A DNA stretch of 64,000 nucleotides from Neobacillus cucumis (GCF_002860255.1 NZ_PGVE01000004.1:17822-81821), one strand, 5' to 3'; numbered from the stretch's first letter, positions 45,365-54,099 are shown. A program made the numbers and translations. Notes: generated by a model not told the origin, from the letters alone.

Positions 45365-45579
45365 TAATTGCAAAAACAGATACAAAAAGCAGTACAAATT
45401 GGACTACATTTTCGATTTCATTTTTGGGTTTTGCGACTGGAAACGGAACCGTTTAAAAAAAGCGATTGACTATATTTCGATTAATTACTACACAGCCACT
45501 TCTACTGCTGTACTCTCATCACAATTGCATTTTAGATCCCTCCTAAATTTAAACTTCTACTAACAAGCAGATTCCTTTT

Positions 45580-45660
45580 GATCCTCAAATTAAAATAGGC
45601 TTTTACATTAGTAACAACGCCCCAGAAAAGACCATATTTTGTTGAAGGGAGTACATCAGT
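45580..45660 (+). repeat. Duplicated upstream region, copy 1 (precursor 1)
   Basis: About 75 bases starting GATCCTCAAA and including TAGGCTTTTACAT and TTTGTTGAAG are repeated at 46174-46249 upstream of the second precursor gene, with about 80 percent identity. It probably includes the promoter; no clear sigma-A boxes are visible. Confidence 0.75.
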
Positions 45661-45759
45661 ACCAGAAATTTCATTTACACAAATTGACCAATTTACTTAT
45701 TCCACTCTCAATTCAGGTTTCTGTTTTACCTGGGGATTAAATACAAAGGGGAGGATAAA

Positions 45760-46053
45760 ATGCAAAATTATCAAAATGAGCTGCAAGGGTTGGCAATTGA
45801 CCCTTATCAAACTGGTGAGTTAGTTCCAATCGGTCCACAAATCCAGGATTCTCGCATGTGGGGACGCTGCGGGGGCTTTCGTTGCGGAGGCTTTGGTCGT
45901 TGCGGGGGCTTCCATCGTTGCGGAGGCTTCGGCTGTTTCGGTTGTGGTGGTTGTGGCGGTTGTGGAGGCTGTGGAGGCTGCTTTGGTTGTGGCGGCTTTG
46001 GCTGCGTAGGCATTGGCTTTGGTTGTTTTGGCTTTGGCATCGGTTTTATTTAA
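45760..46053 (+). CDS. Azole-peptide precursor 1 (heterocycloanthracin/sonorensin-like)
   Basis: A 97-residue RiPP precursor. The leader (about residues 1-35) has MQNYQNELQGL and DPYQTGELVP, the form of the heterocycloanthracin/sonorensin family. The core is almost only Gly, Cys, Phe and Arg, with 13 Cys: first RCGGF-type units, then a run of CGG triplets, then a hydrophobic end. There is no Ser or Thr in the core, so only thiazole formation is expected. The ATG follows GGGGAGG. It is the first of two tandem precursors; the modifying enzymes are downstream. Confidence 0.9.
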   Translation: MQNYQNELQGLAIDPYQTGELVPIGPQIQDSRMWGRCGGFRCGGFGRCGGFHRCGGFGCFGCGGCGGCGGCGGCFGCGGFGCVGIGFGCFGFGIGFI

Positions 46054-46093
46054 TCTTGTCTATTGAGAACTACAGGAAGAGATATTGTTTTAT

Positions 46094-46145
46094 GAAGAAA
46101 GTGCTCCCGCACCGACTTGTGCTGCGGGGGCACTTCTTAGTTTTT
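46094..46145 (+). terminator. Terminator after precursor 1
   Basis: AAGTGC and CCCGCA pair with TGCGGG and GCACTT (46100-46111 region with 46123-46135), followed by TTTTT at 46141. It is related in sequence to the terminator at 46734. Confidence 0.85.
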
Positions 46146-46173
46146 ACGTCTGAGCTTCCTGACGTAACGGTTA

Positions 46174-46249
46174 GATCCTCAAAGTAAAATAGGCTTTTAC
46201 ATCAGTAACAATGTCCTAGAAAAAACATAATTTGTTGAAGAGAGTACAC
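46174..46249 (+). repeat. Duplicated upstream region, copy 2 (precursor 2)
   Basis: Second copy of the region at 45580-45660. The 594-base offset matches the spacing of the two precursor genes and terminators, so the whole unit was duplicated in tandem. Confidence 0.75.
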
Positions 46250-46339
46250 GAATGTCAGATTGTTATACAAAACTGAATATTAACACACATCACTCTCTAC
46301 CAGAGTTACCTGATGATTAAATACAAAGGGGAGGAAAAA

Positions 46340-46681
46340 ATGCAGAATTTTCAAAATGATTTACAAGGATTGGGATTGGATCCATATCAAACTGGTGCGT
46401 TAGTTCCAATGGATCTACAGAGCCAGGATCCGCGCTTGCATGGCGGTTTCCGATGTGGCGGCGGGATGCGTTGCGGAGGTTTCGGTGGTGGCGGTTTCCG
46501 ATGCGGTGGCTTCCGTTGTGGCGGCTTCCGATGTGGTGGTTTCCGATGTGGAGGTTTTGGCTGCTTTGGTTTTAGCTGTTTCGGCTTTGCTTGTGGAGGC
46601 TGTGGCGGTTGTGGCGGTTGCTATGCCGGCTATGACGGCTACTATAGCTGTTATAACTGTGTCAGCGTTGTTGTTGTTTAA
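46340..46681 (+). CDS. Azole-peptide precursor 2 (heterocycloanthracin/sonorensin-like)
   Basis: A 113-residue paralogue of precursor 1. The leader MQNFQNDLQGL...DPYQTGALVP is nearly the same, while the core differs: four consecutive RCGGF units, then CFGF units, four Cys in CGG spacing, and a Tyr/Asp-containing end with CYNC and a run of Val. There are 14 Cys. ATG 46340 follows GGGGAGG; an in-frame ATG at 46313 lies before the binding site and is rejected. It has its own terminator. Confidence 0.9.
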   Translation: MQNFQNDLQGLGLDPYQTGALVPMDLQSQDPRLHGGFRCGGGMRCGGFGGGGFRCGGFRCGGFRCGGFRCGGFGCFGFSCFGFACGGCGGCGGCYAGYDGYYSCYNCVSVVVV

Positions 46682-46733
46682 ATATTGTTTTGACTGCTTG
46701 AAATTTCCTGACAAATTTTATAATAAATGCTGT

Positions 46734-46771
46734 AAAGAAGTGTCCCTAGGATTGTGCATGGGCACTTCTTT
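46734..46771 (+). terminator. Terminator after precursor 2
   Basis: AAAGAAGTG and CCC (46734-46746) pair with GGG and CACTTCTTT (46760-46771). It stands between the precursors and the enzyme genes, so the enzymes are probably made at a lower level or from another start. Confidence 0.85.
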
Positions 46772-46854
46772 ATTGCATTTATCATATTGGACAAAAAATC
46801 ATACATAAACTGATAGTGCGTAAGTAGTAATAATTATGAATAAGGAGGTACGAA

Positions 46855-48819
46855 ATGGCAGAACTTAACTCGTCCTCGCTTTTGAAGGTCAAAAGGGATA
46901 CATTTTTTCTCCCGGATCCAAAAGGGGGTGTCTACTTTAGAAATAACTTAAGTTCATTCCGAATGGAAGGCAATACAATCTATCAGTGGATTGAAAAATT
47001 ACTGCCGATGTTTAATGGGGAGCAAACATTGGAAGAATTGACTCGAGGCTTAACTGGACCGTACCGTGATAGGGTATATGAAATCGGAGAAACGTTGTAC
47101 AAGAATGGGTTTCTACGGGATATCAGCAAAGATAGTCCCCATGAATTAAGTCGACAAGTTCTTGAAAAGTATGCTTCACAAATTGAATTCATTGAGAGTT
47201 TTACCGATTCGGGTGCGTTCCATTTTCAAAAATATCGTCAAACTAAGGTTCTGGCTATTGGCTCTGGATCCTTCTTGGTATCGTTGGTTTCTGCCCTAGT
47301 AAATTCGGGACTGCCTAAAATAAATGTAATGGTAACAGATTCGGACCAAACGAATAAGAAGCGGCTCCGTGAACTGGTGCAGGATGCGAGGAAGAAAGAT
47401 TCCGATGTGGAATTTGTGGAAGTACCCTATCATATAGGTGTGGGGAAGAATTTTTGGAAAGAAACTGTTCAGGCTTATGATTGGATTTTGTATGTTTCTC
47501 AGGATGGAAATGTAAATCAATTAAGAAATCTAAATCATGTTTGTAAAGAAGAAAAGAAGGCATTTCTCCCGGCAATATGTTTAGAAAAAGTTGGACTCTC
47601 GGGTCCGTTAACTCATCCAGAATCAGAGGGATGCTTCGAGTCTGCATGGCGCAGAATTCATCAATCTTCCCTACAGGCCGATGGGCAGCCAAAGTCTTTC
47701 TCTTCCACATCAGGGGCGATTTTGGCAAATGTTTCTGTATTCGAATTATTCAAGAAGGCTGCAGGAATAGCAGATTCAAATCAAAGTAATCAAATTTACC
47801 TGCTTGATCTTGAAACGATGGAGGGAGACTGGCTTTCATTCATCACACATCCATCAGTAATGTCTTCAAATCTTACACCTGAACAGGTTGAAGATCTTAA
47901 TTTAAAATTAAAACAAGAATCAGACAGGATTAAACAGCAAGGGCTGCTTTTGGAATATTTCAGTCGCTTAACTTCAAAAGAAATAGGTATTTTCCATACC
48001 TGGGAGGAACGTAATTTAATACAGCTTCCTCTTTCCCAGTGCTATGTCCAGGCCGTTGATCCAGTGTCAGAGGGACCGGCAAAACTGCTGCCGGAAGTTA
48101 TCTGTTCGGGAATGACACATGAAGAAGCAAGAATAAATGCCGGTCTGAAGGGCATTGAAATGTATGTTTCCAAAATGATCGATTCCCTTAAGCTTGGCTT
48201 CCATAAACAGACAGATATAGTGGGCGTTAATCTTCCAGAGGGGTTTCTTGGCATCGGTGCAGGGGAAACAACCGCAGAAGCTGTTTGTCGAGGGCTGCAA
48301 GCCTATCTGGATGAAAAATTGAAAAAGGGACAGGAGGACCACCTGAATAAGGTTTTTCGTGTGCCGATTGGAGTTATAGAGGATAAAAGATGCAGATTTT
48401 ATTTAAATGCCCTGACTACCTTGAACGGTACGCCGGCCATTGGTTTAAAAGAAGATGTATTAGGCTTCCCGATTGTATGGGTAAGGTCAAATGGCTGTTG
48501 GTACACAGGGACAGGTTTAAACACAACATTGGCATTACAAAATACATTGCGGCAAGCTTTGATGGACGCTCAAAACCAAATAAATTCTGTTGTTAGGCAA
48601 GAGAAGGAGTCTATGATTTATCTGGAAAAAGAGGAAACCAAACTCGAAATCCCCTCTTGTGATGACATAACACAATTAGAGTTATTACAATCTTCAATAG
48701 ATGTCTTGAAAAGAAACGGCAAAAAGCTATTTGTCTATGACCTGTCAATAGAGCCTTTTTTAAAACAAGAATTGGCAGGGGTGTATGGTGTGCAGGTACG
48801 AGAGGGGGATTCCCTATGA
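46855..48819 (+). CDS. Thiazole-peptide maturation protein (ThiF-like, TOMM)
   Basis: A 654-residue protein of the kind annotated as putative thiazole-containing bacteriocin maturation protein. A Rossmann-like segment (KVLAIGSGSFLVSLVSALV near residues 126-144) corresponds to the ThiF/E1-like part; the N-terminal 90 residues look like a leader-binding domain. The C-terminal half (from about 400) is related to YcaO-linked scaffold regions. AAGGAGG precedes the ATG. It overlaps the next gene by 4 bases. Confidence 0.85.
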   Translation: MAELNSSSLLKVKRDTFFLPDPKGGVYFRNNLSSFRMEGNTIYQWIEKLLPMFNGEQTLEELTRGLTGPYRDRVYEIGETLYKNGFLRDISKDSPHELSRQVLEKYASQIEFIESFTDSGAFHFQKYRQTKVLAIGSGSFLVSLVSALVNSGLPKINVMVTDSDQTNKKRLRELVQDARKKDSDVEFVEVPYHIGVGKNFWKETVQAYDWILYVSQDGNVNQLRNLNHVCKEEKKAFLPAICLEKVGLSGPLTHPESEGCFESAWRRIHQSSLQADGQPKSFSSTSGAILANVSVFELFKKAAGIADSNQSNQIYLLDLETMEGDWLSFITHPSVMSSNLTPEQVEDLNLKLKQESDRIKQQGLLLEYFSRLTSKEIGIFHTWEERNLIQLPLSQCYVQAVDPVSEGPAKLLPEVICSGMTHEEARINAGLKGIEMYVSKMIDSLKLGFHKQTDIVGVNLPEGFLGIGAGETTAEAVCRGLQAYLDEKLKKGQEDHLNKVFRVPIGVIEDKRCRFYLNALTTLNGTPAIGLKEDVLGFPIVWVRSNGCWYTGTGLNTTLALQNTLRQALMDAQNQINSVVRQEKESMIYLEKEETKLEIPSCDDITQLELLQSSIDVLKRNGKKLFVYDLSIEPFLKQELAGVYGVQVREGDSL

Positions 48820-50756
48820 CTGCCCATATTCTCATTAATGGAGACGGTTTATTAGCGGATTATGTCTCGGGTCAATTGTCCACCAACTATCTAGTAAGAC
48901 GTCAAGGCATTTTCGAAGAGATTCCAGAACAAACAGATTTAGCTCTGGTGCTCAGCGATGCTTGGCATCCATCCCTCCATCAAAAAGCGGAAGAGAGATT
49001 TAGGGCAGCAGGTATCCCTTGGCTTCGAGGTTTCGTTTCGTTTGGTGAGGGGATCATTGGTCCATTAGTACGGCAAGACAGGCCAGGATGTTCTCTCTGT
49101 GCTGACAAACGGCGCCTGATAGCCGGACCTGATCGCCCTGAAATGCGGGACATTCAAATAAGATTGACAGCAGGGGCGGGTGTCCAGCGTGATGCATGGG
49201 CTTCAAGAACGGGCCTATCGCAAATGGCCATCTTCATCAGTAACGAAGTGAAGAAAGTGCTTCAAGGAGAACCCTCCCCCTTAGAAGAAAGGATGTTCAT
49301 TACCAATCTGAGAACGTTAACTATCTCCAGTCACGTTTTCTTGCCTGATCCATTGTGCTCGATTTGCAGTCCATTACCTGAAGACACGCCAGAATTAGCT
49401 CATATTAGGTTAGAGTCAAGCCCAAAATTAAATGGTATCGGTTATCGCTGCCGTTCGATGGATGAATTGAAAACAGTGCTGGTCGAAGACTATCTGGATG
49501 ATCGTACGGGCATCATGAATGGAAAAATGGAGGATCTCAGGCTGCCATTTGCCGATGTTTTGGTTAACATGCCGTTGTTTGGGGCTGACGAGGGCGTAGC
49601 TGGCCGTTCTAATTCTTATGAAATAAGTGAGTTAACGGCCATTTTGGAGGGGTTAGAGCGATATTGTGGAATCGAGCCTCAAGGTAAAAGAAAGAAAGTT
49701 CGTGATAGTTATCATCATTTAAAGCATATCGCATTAAATCCGGCTAGTGTCGGTTTACATGATCAGGAACAATATGCAAAACCCCATTTTCCGTTTAAAC
49801 CGTTTCATCCTGATGACCCAATGAATTGGGTCTGGGGTTATTCGTTTTTACAAGAACGTCCTGTACTCGTTCCAGAGTTACTCGCCTATTACAGTTTGGG
49901 CTTTGGGGAGGGCTTTGTTTATGAAACCTCAAACGGGTGTGCATTAGGAGGAAGCATGGAGGAAGCTATATTCCATGGCATTATGGAGGTTATCGAGCGG
50001 GATTCCTTCTTGTTAACATGGTATGCACAGCTGCCCCTTCCTCGTCTTGATCTTCGTTCAGCAAATGATAAAGAATTAGAGTTGATGGTGGATAGGATAC
50101 GTGAGGTTCAGGGCTATGACGTTTATTTTTACAATTCGACGATGGAACATGAGATCCCAAGTGTTTGGGCAGTGGCAAAAAACAGAAGATCAAAGGGTGT
50201 GAACCTCATTTGCGCGGCAGGAGCAAATCCGGATCCTGTAAGAGCGGTAAAGAGCTCGATTTACGAGCTCGCTGGAATGATGGTTAGGCATGACGATAAA
50301 TTGGAGGGAAACCGGCAGAAATATGAAGAAATGCTAAAAGATCCATTTGCAGTTCGTACCATGGAGGACCATGGGCTGCTCTATGGTCTGAAGGAGGCAG
50401 AGGAACGGTTCAATTTTTTATTACATGATCATCGTCCATTACGAACGTTTGCGGAGGAGTTTAAACAGCCTCTGGAGAATACCGATTTGAAGGATGATCT
50501 TCAGGATATTCTTCAGAAATTCCGCCAGTTAGATCTTGAGGTCATTGTGGTGGACCAAACAACGCCAATAACCAAACGAAACGGATTATTCTGTGTTAAG
50601 GTATTGATTCCTGGTATGCTGCCGATGACATTCGGGCATCACCTTACCCGTGTCCAAGGGCTGGAAAGGGTGTTTCAAGTACCGATGAAACTTGGATTTA
50701 CCAAACAGAGGTTAACGTATGAACAGCTAAATCCTTATCCCCATCCGTTCCCATAA
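48816..50756 (+). CDS. YcaO cyclodehydratase with fused N-terminal scaffold
   Basis: A 646-residue enzyme that converts Cys of the precursor core to thiazoline, using ATP. The N-terminal part (1-200) has two CxxC pairs (CSLC and CSIC), a likely zinc site of the cyclodehydratase scaffold. The YcaO domain follows, with SMEEAIFHGIMEVIERDSF and SSIYELAGMMV carrying the ATP/Mg ligands, and ends in the Pro-rich tail NPYPHPFP typical of active YcaO enzymes. It overlaps the upstream gene by ATGA, so translation is coupled. Confidence 0.93.
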   Translation: MTAHILINGDGLLADYVSGQLSTNYLVRRQGIFEEIPEQTDLALVLSDAWHPSLHQKAEERFRAAGIPWLRGFVSFGEGIIGPLVRQDRPGCSLCADKRRLIAGPDRPEMRDIQIRLTAGAGVQRDAWASRTGLSQMAIFISNEVKKVLQGEPSPLEERMFITNLRTLTISSHVFLPDPLCSICSPLPEDTPELAHIRLESSPKLNGIGYRCRSMDELKTVLVEDYLDDRTGIMNGKMEDLRLPFADVLVNMPLFGADEGVAGRSNSYEISELTAILEGLERYCGIEPQGKRKKVRDSYHHLKHIALNPASVGLHDQEQYAKPHFPFKPFHPDDPMNWVWGYSFLQERPVLVPELLAYYSLGFGEGFVYETSNGCALGGSMEEAIFHGIMEVIERDSFLLTWYAQLPLPRLDLRSANDKELELMVDRIREVQGYDVYFYNSTMEHEIPSVWAVAKNRRSKGVNLICAAGANPDPVRAVKSSIYELAGMMVRHDDKLEGNRQKYEEMLKDPFAVRTMEDHGLLYGLKEAEERFNFLLHDHRPLRTFAEEFKQPLENTDLKDDLQDILQKFRQLDLEVIVVDQTTPITKRNGLFCVKVLIPGMLPMTFGHHLTRVQGLERVFQVPMKLGFTKQRLTYEQLNPYPHPFP

Positions 50757-50778
50757 TTGAAATGTAGGAGGTTTAAGA

Positions 50779-52362
50779 TTGAAACTGGAAACATTTCTGC
50801 ACCACCTTCACTTTGACCCGGAAAAAATCAATCCTCCGGATTGGGAAGTAAATTGGGAAGATGCGCCGCTTCCCTATAAACTGTACCGCGGCCTGCCAGA
50901 GATTCCACTATCCGGAGAGGTACCGTTAACTCTTAAGACACGAGAAACTCATGCAGAACCCCGGCTTGAGGAGCTTGGTCATTTCTTATGGTATGTGTAC
51001 GGCCTTACTCAATACGCTCAATCCGCTTTCATCGAGGACCCAGAAGAAAAAGCTGCTGTAAGCTATGCCCAGTTATTACGAAGATTTGTTCCTTCTGGAG
51101 GGGCATTGTATCCTAATGAATTATATGTGTATATAAAGCTGGAAGACACACCACCGGGAATTTACCATTACGATGTAGCCCATCATCGTCTTCTATTGCT
51201 CCGTGAAGGAAATTATGATCCGTACTTATCCAGATGTCTTGGAAATAGCTTTGATCTTACAGATTGTTTCTGTACTGTTTTTGTCTCGACGGTTTTTTGG
51301 AAAAACTACTATAAATATAATAATTTTTCCTACAGGCTTCAGGGGCTCGATGCAGGTGTAGCGATTGGGCAAGCGTTGGAAGTGGCCAATCAGATGGGGT
51401 TTTCATCACGGGTATGTTACCAATTTCTTGATCGTTCGATAAATCATTTACTTGGGTTATCCGAACAGGACGAAAGTGTATATGCGGTGCTCCCATTATC
51501 CATTTATCCATCTATCCATTGTGTTGACAGCTTTAATAGTCAAGAAAATGTTTCAGCCATTGAATTGTCCAAGGAAGTACCCATGCTGAAGTATGAAACG
51601 TATAACCGTTCAAAGAAAATTCTGGAATACCCGCTGCTTAAGAAGATGAATGAGGAATCGATGTTTGAAACAACGCAGTCATTTGTGAAGATAAAAAAAG
51701 ATGAGCGTGATAACCTTTCTTTAGGTACAGAATTCATCATGCTGCCATTTAATGAGCCCTTTTCATATGACCTTGCTTCTGTTTGCAGAGAGCGGCATTC
51801 TCCTAATACTGATTTTATGATAGGCAAAGTCAGTCAAACTCAACTATCCATTTTGCTTAAGGAAACTTTTTCTAAACCGTATCAGAATGACCTGGACGAC
51901 ACGCAGAGGGAATCTAAGACTCGTGTTTCTTTGTATGGCTGTTTGTATAATGTGGAGGGAGTTCCAAATGGGGCTTACGCTTATGACAAATGCGCTCATG
52001 GACTTTCCAGAATAGCTCATGGAGATTATCGGGAGTTTTTACAATATGGATTAACCATGCCCACTGTAAATCTTTTTCAAGTGCCGCTTTGCCTTCATAT
52101 TGTTGGAGAAAAGGATCACCTCAAAGAGAAGTTGGGATATAGAGGATATCGTATTCAACAGATGGAGGCCGGTATTCTCTTACAACGTCTGCTCTTAGTG
52201 TCATGTGCCTTAGGGATGGGAGGGCACCCGCTGCTGGGATTCGATGCAAACCAAACGGATGAACTTTATAGGATCAATTTGAAAGGAGAAACAAGCTTGA
52301 TCCAAATTCCAGTAGGCTGGTACCGCCCCCGCGCTTGGTTAAAAGGGAGTTTGCTTAGTTAG
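50779..52362 (+). CDS. SagB-type FMN dehydrogenase
   Basis: A 527-residue enzyme that oxidises thiazolines to thiazoles. It has two nitroreductase-like halves: the first includes FVPSGGALYPNELYVYIK and LDAGVAIGQALEVANQMG, the second AGILLQRLLLVSCALGMGGHP and LLGFDANQTDELY. The start is TTG 50779 after TAGGAGG. It is 22 bases after the cyclodehydratase and closes the enzyme operon. Confidence 0.93.
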   Translation: MKLETFLHHLHFDPEKINPPDWEVNWEDAPLPYKLYRGLPEIPLSGEVPLTLKTRETHAEPRLEELGHFLWYVYGLTQYAQSAFIEDPEEKAAVSYAQLLRRFVPSGGALYPNELYVYIKLEDTPPGIYHYDVAHHRLLLLREGNYDPYLSRCLGNSFDLTDCFCTVFVSTVFWKNYYKYNNFSYRLQGLDAGVAIGQALEVANQMGFSSRVCYQFLDRSINHLLGLSEQDESVYAVLPLSIYPSIHCVDSFNSQENVSAIELSKEVPMLKYETYNRSKKILEYPLLKKMNEESMFETTQSFVKIKKDERDNLSLGTEFIMLPFNEPFSYDLASVCRERHSPNTDFMIGKVSQTQLSILLKETFSKPYQNDLDDTQRESKTRVSLYGCLYNVEGVPNGAYAYDKCAHGLSRIAHGDYREFLQYGLTMPTVNLFQVPLCLHIVGEKDHLKEKLGYRGYRIQQMEAGILLQRLLLVSCALGMGGHPLLGFDANQTDELYRINLKGETSLIQIPVGWYRPRAWLKGSLLS

Positions 52363-52430
52363 AAGAGACCATTTTGTTTATAGTTCTAGTTCTTTTAATT
52401 TATAAAATTTTACTGATTTTCATAAATCCC

Positions 52431-52464
52431 AAGACTCTAAACCATATTGGTTGGAGTCTTTTTT
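52431..52464 (+). terminator. Terminator after the azole-peptide operon
   Basis: AAGACTC (52431-52437) pairs with GAGTCTT (52454-52460), extended by AACC/GGTT inside, then a T-run to 52464. Confidence 0.9.
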
Positions 52465-52610
52465 GCTTATAAAATTTTATATATCTCAAATGTACTATCC
52501 AAGGGTAATGATTGCCCGTATACATTAATAAACATTAGGGTTATTTCCTCACGCGATCAATTGTAAATACATAAGATAGTTTAACAGGACTGAGAAAGGG
52601 GGATATTACA

Positions 52611-52865
52611 GTGCCTTCAGTTATTAATTTAGGAATTATGAACATAAATTCTACTCAGCCAAGTTCGGCCGTTTTCGTTGGCGAAGGTGTGGTAAATGGA
52701 ATGGATGCTAACAGGAAATATAATTTAAGCATGGGCGGTGTCTATGGCTTTAATAATGTAACTGCAGGAAATATAAATAATATTGCAGATAGTTTTGAAA
52801 TGATAGACGGGGTTATTTTTGATCAGGATCTAAAGCCGAATATTGGAGGCGGAGGGAATATATAA
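52611..52865 (+). CDS. Small spore-type protein, GerPA/GerPF-like (tentative)
   Basis: An 84-residue protein starting at GTG. It shares with two neighbours the pattern (I/V)-x-(I/N)-(S/G)-x-x-F-x-G-E-x-x-V-x-G-M-D-A-x-x-K, then Gly-x-x-N turns and a C-terminal acidic stretch (FEMIDGVIFDQDLK). The pattern resembles GerPA/GerPF spore proteins, which aid germinant passage through the coat. No membrane span or signal. Function is inferred. Confidence 0.6.
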   Translation: MPSVINLGIMNINSTQPSSAVFVGEGVVNGMDANRKYNLSMGGVYGFNNVTAGNINNIADSFEMIDGVIFDQDLKPNIGGGGNI

Positions 52866-52889
52866 GGAGTTAACATGATAAAAAACAAT

Positions 52890-52918
52890 AAACCCTCTGA
52901 TTAATCAAGGGTTTTTTT
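52890..52918. terminator. Terminator between convergent genes
   Basis: AAACCCT (52890-52896) pairs with AGGGTTT (52908-52914) with T-runs outward on the plus strand. It lies between the GerPF-like gene and the minus-strand pair. Confidence 0.75.
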
Positions 52919-53161
52919 GCAATCCTCTTTTTGGGGTTCTACGTTTGCTTTGGGCTCTTGTTCATGATTGGTTAATGAGGCGGTCATTGAGGCCAAGTTA
53001 TTACGATCACCATGAATATTTCCTAAGCCTTGGTTGTGTTTTTTGTTGTTTTTAAAGTCTTCGATAAAATTGTTCCCAATACTAAAGCATGAAGCACCTT
53101 CGATCGTTCCGATTTTAATCGTGCCAATATGAAAGGTTGGAGACAAAATGGGGGAAGCCAT
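52901..53161 (-). CDS. Small spore-type protein, GerP-like family (tentative)
   Basis: An 86-residue minus-strand protein. Residues 10-60 contain FHIGTIKIGTIEGASCFSIG, then NNKKHNQGLGNIHGDRNNL, the same layout as its neighbours (beta strands, Ser/Phe-Gly, Asn-Gly turns). The tail is charged. AGAGAGG lies before the start. It follows the gene at 53165-53365 by three bases and is in the same operon. Confidence 0.6.
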   Translation of the reverse strand: MASPILSPTFHIGTIKIGTIEGASCFSIGNNFIEDFKNNKKHNQGLGNIHGDRNNLASMTASLTNHEQEPKANVEPQKEDCKKTLD

Positions 53162-53164
53162 GAT

Positions 53165-53365
53165 TTATTCATTCCTCTCTTTTTGGTTGTTTTCGATCCA
53201 TAGGTTTTCTATGACCGTATTTTCATCTCCGGATAATACCCCAAGCACTTCGTTAACCGCCTGTTTTGAACGAAACTTATTAAGTGTATTTTTTTCACCC
53301 ATAAAATATCCTGATGAATGACCGATGTTAGTAATGGTAATATCCCCTAAGTTTAAATTAATCAT
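53165..53365 (-). CDS. Small spore-type protein, GerP-like family (tentative)
   Basis: A 66-residue protein: INLGDITITNIGHSSGYFMG, then KQAVNEVLGVLSGDENTVIENLWI. It matches the first half of the double-repeat protein at 53560. AAAGGAG precedes the start. It is the first gene of a two-gene minus-strand operon, divergent from 53560. Confidence 0.6.
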   Translation of the reverse strand: MINLNLGDITITNIGHSSGYFMGEKNTLNKFRSKQAVNEVLGVLSGDENTVIENLWIENNQKERNE

Positions 53366-53559
53366 TAAATTTGTTCTCCTTTCCCCACCCTGCCTTAAGA
53401 ATAGAAAACATTTTCGCGCATGATTTAGCCGACTTCAGATAACTACATTAGTCTATTCAAATAATGGGCGGATGACACAGTTTTTTTAGTTAGGGAACCA
53501 GACCCCTTTTAGTTACATAAAGTAAGAATACCTAAATGTAGATAAAGTGGTGACAATAG

Positions 53560-54072
53560 ATGTTAAGATCATTAAATTTTAATTTTGCCGGTGGTATTCA
53601 TATTCAAACGATGCAAAGGCAATCTGGTATTTTTATTGGAGAGAGAAATGTTGCGGTTGGCTGGAGTTCACATGGTAAAGAAAACAGTGTGATTGGAGCT
53701 ATTAGTGGCCAATCCAATCTTCTGCTTCATAATATTTCTATACTAAATGATCCTGATCTTGTAGATACACCAATTGATGATCGTGACATCAATATCTCTT
53801 TTGAAAATCCAGGTGATGAAAATACAACAACAAATCTTACACTTGAAAGTATCAATGTCAATAGAATGGAACAAAACAGCTCTGTCTTCCTTGGAAGGGC
53901 TCATGTTACTGGGATGGACGCCAATCAAAAATCAAATACTTCACAGGCTGCTGTAAACGGAAATTACAATCAACAGGTAAGTAATTTAAATATCAATAAT
54001 GACCAGGATATGATAGATGCAATAATTGACGATCGGGATATTAAAATAACGAATATGGAAAGAGATATCTGA
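53560..54072 (+). CDS. Tandem-duplicated GerP-like spore-type protein (tentative)
   Basis: A 170-residue protein made of two copies of the family unit. Copy 1 (about residues 10-80) has IHIQTMQRQSGIFIGE, GWSSHGKEN and DPDLVDTPIDDRDI; copy 2 (about 92-168) has INVNRMEQNSSVFLG, GMDANQKSN and DQDMIDAIIDDRDI. The V-D-x-P-I end recalls GerPA/GerPF. It sits among related small genes, next to a germinant receptor operon. Confidence 0.6.
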   Translation: MLRSLNFNFAGGIHIQTMQRQSGIFIGERNVAVGWSSHGKENSVIGAISGQSNLLLHNISILNDPDLVDTPIDDRDINISFENPGDENTTTNLTLESINVNRMEQNSSVFLGRAHVTGMDANQKSNTSQAAVNGNYNQQVSNLNINNDQDMIDAIIDDRDIKITNMERDI

Positions 54073-54099
54073 TGTTGATTTTACCAGGAATACAATTTG

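Noticed and set aside
45807..46040. Minus-strand proline-rich frame opposite precursor 1
   Set aside because: It is the reverse complement of the Cys-Gly repeats; no ribosome binding site, and the plus-strand reading has a clear leader and context.
45858..46187. Plus-strand Leu/Arg/Trp-rich frame over precursor 1
   Set aside because: A frame shift of the repeats; low complexity reflects the Gly-Cys codons.
46440..46660. Short regular repeats suggesting a CRISPR array
   Set aside because: The repeats are 15-base units in frame within a precursor gene, with no spacers and no cas genes.
46782..46807. Sigma-E-like boxes before the LAP maturation gene
   Set aside because: TCATATT and CATACATA are present but only 11 bases apart, too close for a sigma-E promoter.
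46415..46808. Ala/Thr-rich and Val/Ala-rich frames over precursor 2
   Set aside because: Both are shadows of the RCGGF repeats in other frames.
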